A DNA stretch of 11,817 nucleotides from Fragilaria radians (GCA_900642245.1 CAAAJI010000128.1:15632-27448); one strand, 5' to 3'; positions 1 through 8,493 are shown, counted from the stretch's first letter. Numbers and translations are program-made. Notes: generated by a model from the letters alone, not told the origin.

Positions 1-2
1 AA

Positions 3-1073
3 CTCAAGCTGCTCCAAGCCTCTGAGTTAGCTGCTTTGAGGGTACGTTCAGTCAGTGATAGCCCCGGTGATGAAGTTAAGAAAGAGGAAACATTCAAGTC
101 TCGTGAGGCAGCAGAGTTGGAATCGCTTCGTGCAAATAACCGTCTTAAATCGTTACAAATGTCATCCAATGATGATTTAGGCAAAGCAACCAAAGATTCT
201 TTCAAATCCAGGGAAGCAGCAGAGCTTGAGGCTTTGCGTGCAAGCCGAAGCAGTAGGAGCTTGAGAAACATGTCGGAACAGTTTGAGTTGGGAGTCTCAA
301 GTCCTGTCACTGAACGCTTCAAGTCACGTGAGGCTGCCGAATTGGAGGCATTACGAGCCAAGAGTCAAAGTAGCTTATTATCCTTGTCTGGAGAGCTCAG
401 TCGTGAATTTTCGAGCTCCAGATCTGATCGCTTCAAGGCTCAAGCCGCTGCTGAATTGGAGCAGCTCCAAAACTCCAGTCAAGCATTAAATCGACGCCAA
501 GTCGCGGCAAAGTTTGACCGAGGCATATCGAATACGCGGGCAGAAATGCTGAAATCAAAGACTGCGGCAGAACTCAAGGCATTAGAAGGCCGACAGAAGG
601 AGATGTTTGTAGAAGACGATATGGAGTTAGAAGCCGAAGAAAACAAGCAACGAGTGTCTTCCATCCCTCTTTTGTCGGAAGAGGAGATTGCAAGATTGGC
701 TGCCGAGAAAGAAGCGGAACTTCTCGAGCTTTGGAATAAGCGTGGATCCAAACAGAAGCTTGCAGAGCAACAAGCCCAACGATTAGAGGAGCTTTATAAG
801 CTTGGAATCGGTCAAGACATTGAAAATGATAGCTTCAAGGACAAGCAAGTTAAGAACACGATTAGTCAACCTTCCGATGAAACTGTACCTGAACCTGAAA
901 TTGAACCTGAACATGAAGCTAAATATGAAGCTAACCATGAAATTGAACCTGAACATGAACATGAACATGAACATGAATCTGAACTGCAAATCAGTCACGA
1001 TTCGGTATCTATCAATATTGGAATACCTGAAGACAGCAATGAAGTTAGCAATGAAGTTTCTGATCTCAACTAA
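3..1073 (+). CDS. Repeat protein with FKSREAAELEALRA-like units, 5' partial
   Basis: The frame is open from the left edge, where bases 3-44 already encode a degenerate repeat core (ASELAALR), so the true start lies outside the window. It ends at TAA 1071-1073. I do not recognise a known family. The visible part (about 356 residues) has tandem units of 36-39 residues, each opening with a core such as FKSREAAELEALRA followed by a Ser/Arg/Leu-rich linker. Units begin near bases 93, 201, 318, 432, 549 and 663 and decay towards the C-terminus, where Glu/Lys/Leu-rich helix continues (EEEIARLAAEKEAELLELW). The last ~80 residues are acidic, with a Pro-Glu/His-Glu hexapeptide-like tract, and end in Ser/Asn/Glu-rich sequence. 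Charge pattern and heptad-like Leu/Ala spacing suggest long alpha-helices or coiled coil. No signal peptide or membrane segment is seen in this part. A scaffold or cytoskeletal role is possible but only inferred. It converges with the next gene. Confidence 0.85.
   Translation, partial: LKLLQASELAALRVRSVSDSPGDEVKKEETFKSREAAELESLRANNRLKSLQMSSNDDLGKATKDSFKSREAAELEALRASRSSRSLRNMSEQFELGVSSPVTERFKSREAAELEALRAKSQSSLLSLSGELSREFSSSRSDRFKAQAAAELEQLQNSSQALNRRQVAAKFDRGISNTRAEMLKSKTAAELKALEGRQKEMFVEDDMELEAEENKQRVSSIPLLSEEEIARLAAEKEAELLELWNKRGSKQKLAEQQAQRLEELYKLGIGQDIENDSFKDKQVKNTISQPSDETVPEPEIEPEHEAKYEANHEIEPEHEHEHEHESELQISHDSVSINIGIPEDSNEVSNEVSDLN
93..662 (+). repeat. Coding tandem repeat, 36-39 codons per unit
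   Basis: Five units start at 93, 201, 318, 432 and 549, with spacings of 108, 117, 114 and 117 bases, all multiples of three. The first three share the core FKSREAAELE(S/A)LRA almost exactly; unit four is FKAQAAAELEQLQ and unit five LKSKTAAELKALE. A sixth degenerate unit probably starts near 663, and a remnant lies at 6-44. Synonymous codon differences between the cores suggest old duplication kept by protein-level selection, not recent slippage. Confidence 0.85.
888..986 (+). repeat. GAACMT hexanucleotide repeat encoding Pro-Glu/His-Glu
   Basis: The stretch is built from GAACCT and GAACAT hexamers with interruptions (GAAGCT, AATATG, AACCAT). The cleanest run, near 945-975, is one GAACCT followed by four GAACAT. 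In frame it encodes alternating Glu with Pro or His (PEPEIEPEHE, then EPEHEHEHEHE). It is a microsatellite-type low-complexity tract inside the coding region and is likely to vary in length between strains. The complementary strand is open too, but only as a by-product of the repeat. Confidence 0.85.
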
Positions 1074-1742
1074 TATTACAACGATCATTGAGGGGATACT
1101 TGATCCAATGAATGGGAAAAAAAATGGTTGCGTGCTTGTGCCATAGGTGATGGATTTTATTGATTTTCATGAGCGCCGTATCTTGAAAAATTAGGCATTG
1201 GAGATCGACTCAAAGCTACTTAGTAAATGAACGCATATCGCTTAACCTATAAAGTAAAAAGATCTTATTCATCTAAAAATAGCGTAAACAAAGCTAAAGC
1301 CTTGGATATTTCCTTTGTTTATTGTCACTTGTCATAGCATTAGGAAGGCAATATTTTCATAGTACGATAAGTTATGCCAATTTTCCCCCTGGAAATCATC
1401 ATCATAAGGATTTGGTATAGTCTGGTTGGAGGTCTTTCACACTATTAATTCTAAATTGTGGAATATGCTTTTATATTTTGGGGGAAGGGGATTGTAAATG
1501 TAAAATTAAAAGTATTTTTCGCAACACTGGATTAGATGTTAAGGATAACAAGAAACAAGTGAGGATGTTTTCATCGGATGTTTTGAAAGCGTACATTTTA
1601 AGGAAAAAATTGCCAGAGCTGCAATGAATGAAAAGCAGGATCTAAGTAAGTAAGCTATGCGTTACATCCTTTCATTTTCTAGAGATGTCAGGAAGCATAG
1701 TGTAAGTAAGGGTCAATACGAGCGTATACTTTGTGAATATAT
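1074..1742. other. Convergent intergenic spacer
   Basis: This 669-base AT-rich spacer lies between two converging stop codons and should hold both 3' untranslated regions. I see no gene. The longest open stretch on + (from about 1421 to a TGA near 1625) has its only ATG at 1565, leaving about 20 residues, so I do not call it. No clear AATAAA signal is seen close to either stop. Confidence 0.6.
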
Positions 1743-2717
1743 CTAAACGACAATTGCAGAGATGGATGGAGCATTGCTAGTAGCGGGAACAGTCGATGCA
1801 GATGTTTCAGCATCGGGCACTGACTGATATCCAGCTGCGGCATTTGTTGTGAATCTCGATTGAAGAATGTACAACATCAGACACAAGATGGCCACTTCGC
1901 TGGTATGCTTCACGTAGACGTAGACATCCCAAAGTGAATGGGAAAAAACTCGTTGGACACTACCATAATGACTCCAATAGGATATAAGTAGGATTGCAAA
2001 CAACATTTCCAAGAGGGCACGTGTGAAGAAAAAGACATTTCCCGTCACAGTAATCCAAACGATTCTCTGTACTTGACTTTCTGTGGAGACTTGATTGATC
2101 GCTCCCAGTGTTTTCAGGACAGTTCGGAATCGATGGGAAAATATGGTAATTTCAACAACGCAAATCAGTGATACAGAACTCAGTAAGATGGCATTGAAGA
2201 GGATCATCCCTTCACTGGAATAAGCTCGTAAAAGAAAGAAGAGAGCATTCAAAAATTCGAGGGAAATTAACGTTGCAATCAAGATGGCAAAAGTCATCAT
2301 CGGACGTGATCGTCTTGCTCCAGGATAAAAGTATTTTTTGAGAATATCCGCCCAGTATACTAGAATTAATATAAAGATGGCAAATAATGCAAGAGATCCT
2401 GCCGTGAGCATAGCCTCACTGGCAAAGGTCCCGAACCAGGGTGTGGTGGTATCAAATGCCATAACAGCCGTGGGTGTATACGTTGGTTGCCAAACCGAAT
2501 TTGGAATTAGGAACCAAATAGCACGCAAACTAGCAGTAATCAAAATTAGGGAATAGAAGGCAGTCACAACCGTCGTCTCACTCCCCCCAACATCTCGAGA
2601 TCCATTCATACGTTTGGCAGCTACCAATGCCAAGGCTAAAAATCCAAGACCAACAATCACATCGTACGTGCGTTCAAAGGTTGTTATATCTTCTCCGACA
2701 CCAAAATGGGAGCCCAT
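1743..2717 (-). CDS. Seven-transmembrane protein, THH1/TOM1/TOM3-like
   Basis: A single-exon 324-residue protein. An in-frame TGA lies only two codons upstream of the ATG at 2717, which fixes the start. Hydrophobic segments at about residues 17-35, 48-71, 101-124, 140-164, 170-194, 217-246 and 265-286 give seven membrane helices. The third (LALFAIFILILVYWADI) resembles the conserved Phe/Trp-Ala-Glu/Asp segment of plant TOM1/TOM3/THH1 proteins, and RAIWFLIP after helix 2 and FFFTRALLEMLF in helix 6 fit the same GPCR-like fold. Plant members sit in the vacuolar membrane and are hijacked by tobamovirus replication; their normal cell role is poorly known. The N-terminus is short and has no cleavable signal peptide. 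The C-terminal ~38 residues are Ser/Ala/Thr-rich and probably cytosolic. Another divergent seven-helix family remains possible. It converges with the repeat protein gene and diverges from the oxidoreductase gene. Confidence 0.85.
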   Translation of the reverse strand: MGSHFGVGEDITTFERTYDVIVGLGFLALALVAAKRMNGSRDVGGSETTVVTAFYSLILITASLRAIWFLIPNSVWQPTYTPTAVMAFDTTTPWFGTFASEAMLTAGSLALFAIFILILVYWADILKKYFYPGARRSRPMMTFAILIATLISLEFLNALFFLLRAYSSEGMILFNAILLSSVSLICVVEITIFSHRFRTVLKTLGAINQVSTESQVQRIVWITVTGNVFFFTRALLEMLFAILLISYWSHYGSVQRVFSHSLWDVYVYVKHTSEVAILCLMLYILQSRFTTNAAAGYQSVPDAETSASTVPATSNAPSISAIVV

Positions 2718-4340
2718 AGTTTGTCAAATTATCAACTCGTGTACCTTTGTTTGTAATTCTTTTCTTGTTGTTGTTGAGGTGGAAACTCCAATTAGGATCA
2801 AGATGATGAACTCTTATTTGGCGTTTAAAATTTAACATCTGGAATTCTCAGCCACTGTACTATTAAATTTTACTGTACGCATTAAATACTAGTATTGAAT
2901 ACCTCCACAGATTCGAATAGATTTCCTCTTACGATTGGATGCATTTTATGGGCACTAATTAGTCTCCATAATTTTGACAGTTTATGTGATATATGTTTCT
3001 ATGGAATGGAAGACTCCAATTCTACTAAATTTAATGTATTTGAAATTCTACTTACCAATAGTAGTAACTTCTAATCGTTTCTTGTAAAGTTAGATTGAGC
3101 AAAAATACATGTTTCAGGGTTAACATAGTACATCACAACATTTCTCAAAAAGCATGAGTAAAATTCAATTAACAATTAAGTTTCCTTTTGGATCCAGTCA
3201 AAGTCCATAATCTATAGCAACAATCAAAAGAAATTGAGTATGATCATAGCCAAGGATAAGTGTTAATTCTTTTCCCCTTTTGGCTTCACTAGACATGCAT
3301 GTTAATGTAGATAAGACTTAAACTACATCACAATCATGCTTCCTTTTCCGCTACAGACAACACTACAACTGATTTGTGTGCCAATGCCTATCTACTCTTC
3401 TTGATCTAAACGTCTGAAGCAAGAGAAAATGTATTTGTGTGAAGTTGAAAAACGCACAAAGTATAGCAGGTCAGATTTAGGCTTTCCAAAGTTGACCCGA
3501 AAAATCCAGTTTCTCAGTTTTGATAGGCACTTTAATCATCTTAAAGAAGATCACAAAGAAGGTTGGATCGTTTGACCAGGTTACTGTATCGAAATCTAAT
3601 CTTTATCGACCGAGCCAAAAATGAGAGGTCTTTTCATTTGCAATAGAGTCCATGAATAGGGAAATCCAGTTCCCAATGAAATATGTTTGATTGTCTTGCT
3701 GGTAGGTCCAACAAAAGGGGAAACGCGAAAAAAAACTGTCTCGGTCATATTGTTAACTTTATTTGAATTAGGATTTGGTATGTTTATCTTAGTAACAATG
3801 ATGTTTATATTCCTCAGTCCAAATACCGTGAGGGCAAGCATATACAATCCTTTTTCTGCACCACACGTTTGCTTAGCAGCCTTTCATGCAGTATGACATC
3901 ATCACCATACCATGCTGGAATTCTATCGCACATGACTTGCATTTTTGATTCTAAATTAAGTCTTTTGAGTCATAAAGTTTTGTAATGATGCTAGGGTAAA
4001 CGATATGAAAGCTTTTTGTATCATGAGATTGTTAAGGTCATATCATTTTCTGAAAATTTTGAATCCATATTGTAAATAAACCAGGCCCAGAAGTTAACAA
4101 TAATGAGAGTTGTGAGCATTGTGGCGCATCACCCTTTCATTGAATGCCGCAAACATGAATCAATGACATAACTGATTGCCAGGTACAATCCAATGATGAC
4201 ATTCCGATTCATTGTGCAGGAAAATGTAGCAGTATATATTCTATATTCTCTTTTTGTAAAGCACTGCAATAGAGATACAGTACTGTCTAGTTTTCGATCG
4301 TGGTAAAGGTCCCATTCCGATCTATCACTTTATTTAACTC
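2718..4340. other. Divergent intergenic region, probable promoters of both flanking genes
   Basis: This 1.6 kb AT-rich spacer separates two genes reading away from each other, so it should carry both promoters and 5' untranslated regions. No confident gene is seen. Two hydrophobic stretches catch the eye: a + strand frame about 3660-3896, which has no ATG before its hydrophobic core, and a - strand frame 4212 to 4021 broken by a TGA at 4131-4129. Neither matches a family I know, and they may be chance or decayed coding sequence. Confidence 0.55.
4277..4286. promoter_or_regulatory. Perfect 10-bp palindrome upstream of the oxidoreductase gene
   Basis: ACAGTACTGT is a perfect inverted repeat ending 54 bases before the ATG at 4341. 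A dimeric regulator could bind it, but palindromes of this length also occur by chance, and no second copy was noticed. Confidence 0.15.
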
Positions 4341-5417
4341 ATGATTCATGACAATTTATCCTTCAAGTCCCTCATTTATGGACACGAGGGGACTGTTCAA
4401 TGTAAGATACGATCATTACCGACTCAGATTCCAAAGAATCATGTTCTTGTGAAAGTATTTGCAGCCGGGCTGAATCCAGTGGATGCGAAAGAAGTCATAG
4501 GGGGTAAACTTCCATCATGGTTAAAGTTTCTAAGCCGCAGTGTCGTACAAGGATGTACCATTGGCTTTGAATTTAGTGGCCAAGTCGTAGATATCCTTGG
4601 AGAGAATAATCGCGACAGCATACCTCAAAAAGATGTTGGCTTTCAAATCGGAGACAAAGTCTTTGGGACACTCCCACCTTTTGTAGGGACATTATCCGAG
4701 TATGTTATGGCACCAGTTGACCAAATATATTATATGCCATCGAATGTATCCTACGAGGAGGCTGCTAGTTTACCATTGGTGGGGTTAACTGCCTTGCAGG
4801 CATTACGTCCGTACGCCCCGACTGATTCGTCATCATCGTCTTCGATAATGATTATTGGTGCATCTGGTGGAGTGGGACACGTTGCACTACAAGTTGCTTC
4901 TGCATTGGGGTGGAAGACTCGAGTTGCTGTTTGCTCAACCTCAAATATAGCTTATTGTCAATCTCTAGGAGCGACGCATGTCGTGGATTATAAAATACCG
5001 GGCGCCTTCGACGATACGACTCTTCCATCCGAATGGGATATCATTTTGGATTGTGTAAGTAGTGCGGATAATCGTGATAGGGCGCATCAATATCCGGAGC
5101 GATTTCGAAATCAGTGTCGCACAAAATATCTTCGATTGGGTGGTCCCCCATTAGATTGGTTCTATGCTGGATGTGAACGAATCATACCTTACGTCACCTG
5201 TTTTCGTGGAAAAGAAAAATTATTTTGGATTCAATTCCCACATTCCTCGAGTGATTTAGAACTCTTGGCTAAATGGTGCATGGAAGGAAAATTGAAACCG
5301 ACAATATCTCAGCATATTCCATTCTCACCAGAGGCTGTCCAGGAAGCGTTAGACACCATTCTTTCAAGAAGAGTGAAAGGTAAACTGGTTGTTAAGATAG
5401 CAGAAGAAAGTACCTAG
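4341..5417 (+). CDS. Zinc-independent MDR oxidoreductase, RTN4IP1/quinone-reductase-like
   Basis: A complete single-exon 358-residue protein; an in-frame TAA at 4335-4337 supports the ATG at 4341. It has the medium-chain dehydrogenase/reductase layout. A GroES-like domain covers about residues 34-130, with VKVFAAGLNPVD (38-48), GFEFSG (75-80), GDKVFG (104-109) and GTLSEYV (116-122). A Rossmann domain follows, with the nucleotide loop GASGGVG at 173-179 and SLGATHVVDYK at 208-218, and the protein ends with the typical KGKLVVKI. The Cys/His zinc ligands of alcohol dehydrogenases are not in place, which fits the zinc-free quinone reductase branch that uses NADPH. The region from PPFVGTLSEYV through the catalytic domain resembles RTN4IP1-type reductases, but no mitochondrial targeting peptide is evident, so a cytosolic location is likely. 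A serine run (163-168) precedes the Rossmann domain. The substrate cannot be told from sequence. Confidence 0.95.
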   Translation: MIHDNLSFKSLIYGHEGTVQCKIRSLPTQIPKNHVLVKVFAAGLNPVDAKEVIGGKLPSWLKFLSRSVVQGCTIGFEFSGQVVDILGENNRDSIPQKDVGFQIGDKVFGTLPPFVGTLSEYVMAPVDQIYYMPSNVSYEEAASLPLVGLTALQALRPYAPTDSSSSSSIMIIGASGGVGHVALQVASALGWKTRVAVCSTSNIAYCQSLGATHVVDYKIPGAFDDTTLPSEWDIILDCVSSADNRDRAHQYPERFRNQCRTKYLRLGGPPLDWFYAGCERIIPYVTCFRGKEKLFWIQFPHSSSDLELLAKWCMEGKLKPTISQHIPFSPEAVQEALDTILSRRVKGKLVVKIAEEST

Positions 5418-6510
5418 AACAAAAACAACTGTTATTTTTTTCAATTTACAGCTCAAAAGATATACTTTGAACCTTGAATATGTCATATCAGAATAGTATT
5501 CCCTACCTCTATCTTTTTTCTAAAATGTCTAATTGAAGCTAGAATATTCAAAGAAGACAGTATAGATACCATCAAGTTCAATATCACCCAACAAAAGGGT
5601 TAGCATTTATTAACTTTAGTCTTGAGGGCACAAGGCATAACTTCAAACAACGCATTGACACACTTCAAAATGTTTCTTTTAGAAAACTTAAGATGAGGTA
5701 ACCCTAATTACTTCATCCCTTAATCCTGGGTTGACAGCTGAGGATAAAAGGATGCAGTGTGTGATGAGATTTGGGTGTTACTTTTTTCTAATTCTGATAG
5801 AAATGATAGTGCTATAACACATTCAATGGTCATACCCTAAACGCCAAACAAGATTAGTCATCAGACACAAATAGATCAAATTGACCTTCATACTTCTTTG
5901 ATCAGAATCATGTTTGACTCAATCTTTTTTTTCTCTTTGGCTAACATAAAGTCAATGATATGTAACCATGCACTATTGGAAGGTGAAATTCTTGATGGAT
6001 TGGAAAGCTTTTGCTTTTCTCTCTAGGGTAGGGCTTGAAATTGTCAATGAGGAAGTGCTATTCCATGACTCCAAATATAGGGAAAGTTTATTTCCACACC
6101 TCCCGACCTAACTCTGGTTTTATCTCCCATTTTCTTTTTTTTCGTGGAGATTTGTTGATGGAACTTTTTTGCTTTGGAGGATACAGAAAGGTTAAGTTTT
6201 GTCAATTGTGAGATCCAAAGAAGGATCTTACCTAAGAAGCAGTGAAAGCAATGCTGTTGAAACTGGGCAAGACGCTGAAACATTTCATGCCTTTATAGAA
6301 CTAACTTTATTAAGCTTAAAGATTGAAAGGATTAGAAGTGACGGTAGGGTTAAGGTCCAGAGGTCTTGGTTTGATCGATATGACTAAATACTGTAGTAGG
6401 ATCACAGGATGACCGTTGAACATGGCGGGTTATAATTTTCATTCGTTGTTGTTTTTCGTCGTCGACCACCTTCCACCATTTCCAACAACAGCTCATCCAA
6501 AACGATTGCC
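5418..6510. other. Intergenic spacer between oxidoreductase and SNARE genes
   Basis: An AT-rich 1.1 kb spacer with no gene I can support. Small open stretches near 6044-6387 on both strands lack a good start or any family resemblance. The last ~90 bases before 6511 become pyrimidine-rich with TCGTCGTCG and CCACC/CAACAA runs, which looks like a transcription start zone plus a short 5' untranslated region for the SNARE gene. Confidence 0.55.
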
Positions 6511-6559
6511 ATGTCTAGCATTCCATTTGAACGCTACGACGACGAGTTCCGATCATTAA
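6422..6559 (+). other. Possible upstream ORF overlapping the SNARE start
   Basis: An ATG at 6422 opens a 45-codon frame that runs past the SNARE start in another frame and ends at TAA 6557-6559. If transcripts begin upstream of 6422 it would compete with the SNARE start. If transcription begins in the pyrimidine-rich stretch 6440-6480 it would not be in the mRNA. Confidence 0.25.
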
Positions 6560-7125
6560 CAAAGCAAATTCATACCAGCTTGAAGAGCGAGGACAATTTA
6601 GAGTTTACAGCGTCATTGTTATCGCAATGCGATGACCTATTGAAACAAATGTCCATTGAAGCACGTGGCGTAGATGATCCATCTATCAAACGAGACCTTT
6701 TGGGACAAGTACGTCACTGTAAGGGAGTCTTGAGTGGGTACCGAGACGATTACCGTGCCAAGAAGGGATCTCATGACCGGGCATCACTCATGTTAGAATC
6801 GTCCTCCACGATGGCAGCAGGGCAGGAACGACTCCTACAGGCATCACAAAAATTAGAGCAGCAGAATGATACTTTGGATCGTGCACGACGTATCATGGCC
6901 GATACGGAAGAAGTGGGAATAGAAATCACATCTGAGTTGGCTCGAAATCGTGAGACATTGGAAACTGCCCATGGACGAGTGCGAGAAGTTTCAGGACTGA
7001 CCAATCGAGCTAGACGTCTATTGCAAAATATGAATCGGAGAGCTGTCCAACAAAAGTTGGCATTGTATGCCATTGCCGTGGTCATTGTATTAGTGATAGG
7101 AATAATCTTATGGAACATTAAATAA
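6511..7125 (+). CDS. Vti1-type Qb-SNARE
   Basis: A complete single-exon 204-residue protein, a little shorter than typical Vti1 (about 215-230). Vti1 proteins are tail-anchored SNAREs that pair with syntaxin, Qc and R partners in fusion at the Golgi, endosome and vacuole. The N-terminal half (FERYDDEFRSLTKQI, then DDLLKQM...KRDLLGQVRHCKGVL...YRDDYR) matches the Vti1 three-helix bundle. The SNARE motif covers about residues 105-172, with the Vti1 signature DTEEVGIEI at 131-139, RETLETAHGRV at 147-156 and RARRLLQNMNRR at 166-177. A single C-terminal membrane helix spans about 185-202, with only NIK after it. Lining up with plant and animal Vti1, the zero-layer position, normally Gln or Asp, is Asn146 (AAT at 6946-6948). 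The first ATG in this frame is 6511, with purine-poor GCC before it. Confidence 0.95.
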   Translation: MSSIPFERYDDEFRSLTKQIHTSLKSEDNLEFTASLLSQCDDLLKQMSIEARGVDDPSIKRDLLGQVRHCKGVLSGYRDDYRAKKGSHDRASLMLESSSTMAAGQERLLQASQKLEQQNDTLDRARRIMADTEEVGIEITSELARNRETLETAHGRVREVSGLTNRARRLLQNMNRRAVQQKLALYAIAVVIVLVIGIILWNIK

Positions 7126-7187
7126 TTTCAAAGGCATGTAACAAATTTACCGATTTTGTAATTTTGACAAAGATCAAGGATCAAATG

Positions 7188-7193
7188 AATAAA
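7188..7193 (+). terminator. Possible polyadenylation signal AATAAA
   Basis: A canonical AATAAA hexamer 63 bases after the SNARE stop codon, in a T-rich context, fits a 3' end signal for that gene. The hexamer is common in AT-rich DNA and is not strictly used in all algae. Confidence 0.3.
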
Positions 7194-7735
7194 TTTGAGT
7201 TTGGATTACCATATGGGTTACTTATCTCATGGCTTATCAAGTTGAAGGAAACCTGATTTCTTTCCATCACATGTAAAATCCCGTGGTTCCGTAGCAAATG
7301 ACGGTTTTGAGATGCTGTTTGTTCATCAAGGTAACAACTGCCATTTTATTTTAGTTCTTCAGGAATGATGCAACACTTGTTGAGAAATGGACGGTACGTA
7401 CTCAGGAAAAAAGATCGGTATAAGCGTATCTGTTATTCTTGATAAAGTCTTAGTTAAATGACGGAATACTTTGACTAGCAATGCCAATTTAAGCTGCTTC
7501 CATTGGATCCAGCCTTAAATCAAAGTTATGATGATTTATCTCAAGACCATTTCATCATTTCAACAAAATTCTGAGGTAGATTACCAACAAATTGTTCGAA
7601 AGGAAAATAAGGCATACCTTTCATTAGTGACGTATCCAGTTTTTAGAGTATAAAGGAGTTAAGAATTTTCAACACAAATACAATCAATTAATTGATGACT
7701 TCAAAAGTCAAAACTGAGAATATGTTGTTCTCAAT

Positions 7736-7860
7736 AAAACTAGGCATCTAATGGTTTTTGTCTGTTAAACTTGGCATCTCCCGATTTTGTAACAGAACAA
7801 TGCTATAATGGCACTTGGGGGGGGAGTAAACTTGGACATCTAGAGCTTCACGCCACAGAC
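7736..7860 (+). repeat. Degenerate ~30-bp repeat with TAAACTTGGCATCT core
   Basis: Three clear copies of the core are seen: AAAACTAGGCATCT at 7736-7749, TAAACTTGGCATCT at 7766-7779 and TAAACTTGGACATCT at 7827-7841. The spacings are 30 and 61 bases, so a fourth, decayed unit (AACAATGCTATAATGG, from 7796) fits in between, giving a period near 30. The first two units also share a downstream TTTTGT. Confidence 0.5.
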
Positions 7861-7923
7861 CAAATTATTTGCATGTGAACAATTCTATTATCTTCATTGT
7901 TTTAAGAAACATGAACAAAATAA

Positions 7924-8493
7924 CCTCGTCAAGCAAAACTTCTCCGAGAAGGTATGGCTGTGTTTCAACAGGCAAAAATCATGCATTTAACAGAAAGTCT
8001 TGCATCAATGGATGATGAGATGCGGATTGCTATGCAACGTAAGTGGGCTTTGAAAAGTTATGAGTGGTTTACCATATATGCCTATCTCTTGGGACGCATA
8101 TTCCAAATAACAGAACGGACTTCACAGGCCTAAGCCGCTTTAAACATATCCACTCACAACTGTATTGGTAGCCAACATGATATCCTTCAAAGGCCCATGG
8201 CTCTAGTATTTTTCTGGGTTGAACCAACCGGAGTTCTTGAAAACTGGGAATGTAATGTGCAAGCATTTAAGGTAGATTGTGGTCCTTTGGTAATACCACA
8301 TAAGACTAGGTTTATCCCAATGATACGTGACGTGATTTAAATAAAGAATCACGACTCTTTTCATGAACTCAATTTCAAATTCAAAGCCGTCATGGCATTA
8401 AAGTCCTATATCTGCATCATGACTAGAAATGTGCAGGGAATCAGAAAAGAAAAGAACAGAATTGGTCATCCACAAATTTTATTGTTTGTGTAA
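7924..8493 (+). other. Coding-like frame interrupted by two in-frame stops (possible spliced or decayed gene)
   Basis: One reading frame stays open for long stretches with TAA at 8131-8133 and 8338-8340, ending at a third stop near 8491. The first segment has an ATG at 7954 and reads like a helix (AKIMHLTESLASMDDEMR). A consensus donor GTAAGT sits at 8039, and an AG at 8133-8134 would remove the first TAA in a 96-base intron while keeping frame, giving about 96 residues up to 8340 (including ALVFFWVEPTGVLENWE). An alternative CAG acceptor at 8125-8127 would instead end after about 40 residues. No family is recognised. The antisense strand is also open at 8069-8266, so neither strand is certain. 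It could be a small spliced gene, a pseudogene or chance. Confidence 0.2.

Noticed and set aside
479..751. Minus-strand 90-codon frame inside the repeat protein gene
   Set aside because: It is antisense to a strongly repetitive, clearly coding frame, and its Ser-rich product mirrors the sense repeat.
783..1146. Open frames on both strands over the end of the repeat protein gene
   Set aside because: They arise from the hexanucleotide repeat, which is open in several frames, and read as monotonous Met/Asn/Leu or Phe/Met runs with no independent support.
2338..2835. Plus-strand frames antisense to the seven-helix gene
   Set aside because: They overlap a well-supported coding region on the other strand and resemble no family.
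4021..4212. TGA at 4131-4129 as a selenocysteine codon in a minus-strand membrane protein
   Set aside because: No selenoprotein family resemblance and no evident SECIS-like hairpin; chance or decayed sequence is simpler.
6771..7118. Minus-strand 115-codon frame inside the SNARE gene
   Set aside because: The sense strand encodes an unmistakable Vti1-type SNARE; the antisense frame is a shadow with no recognisable product.
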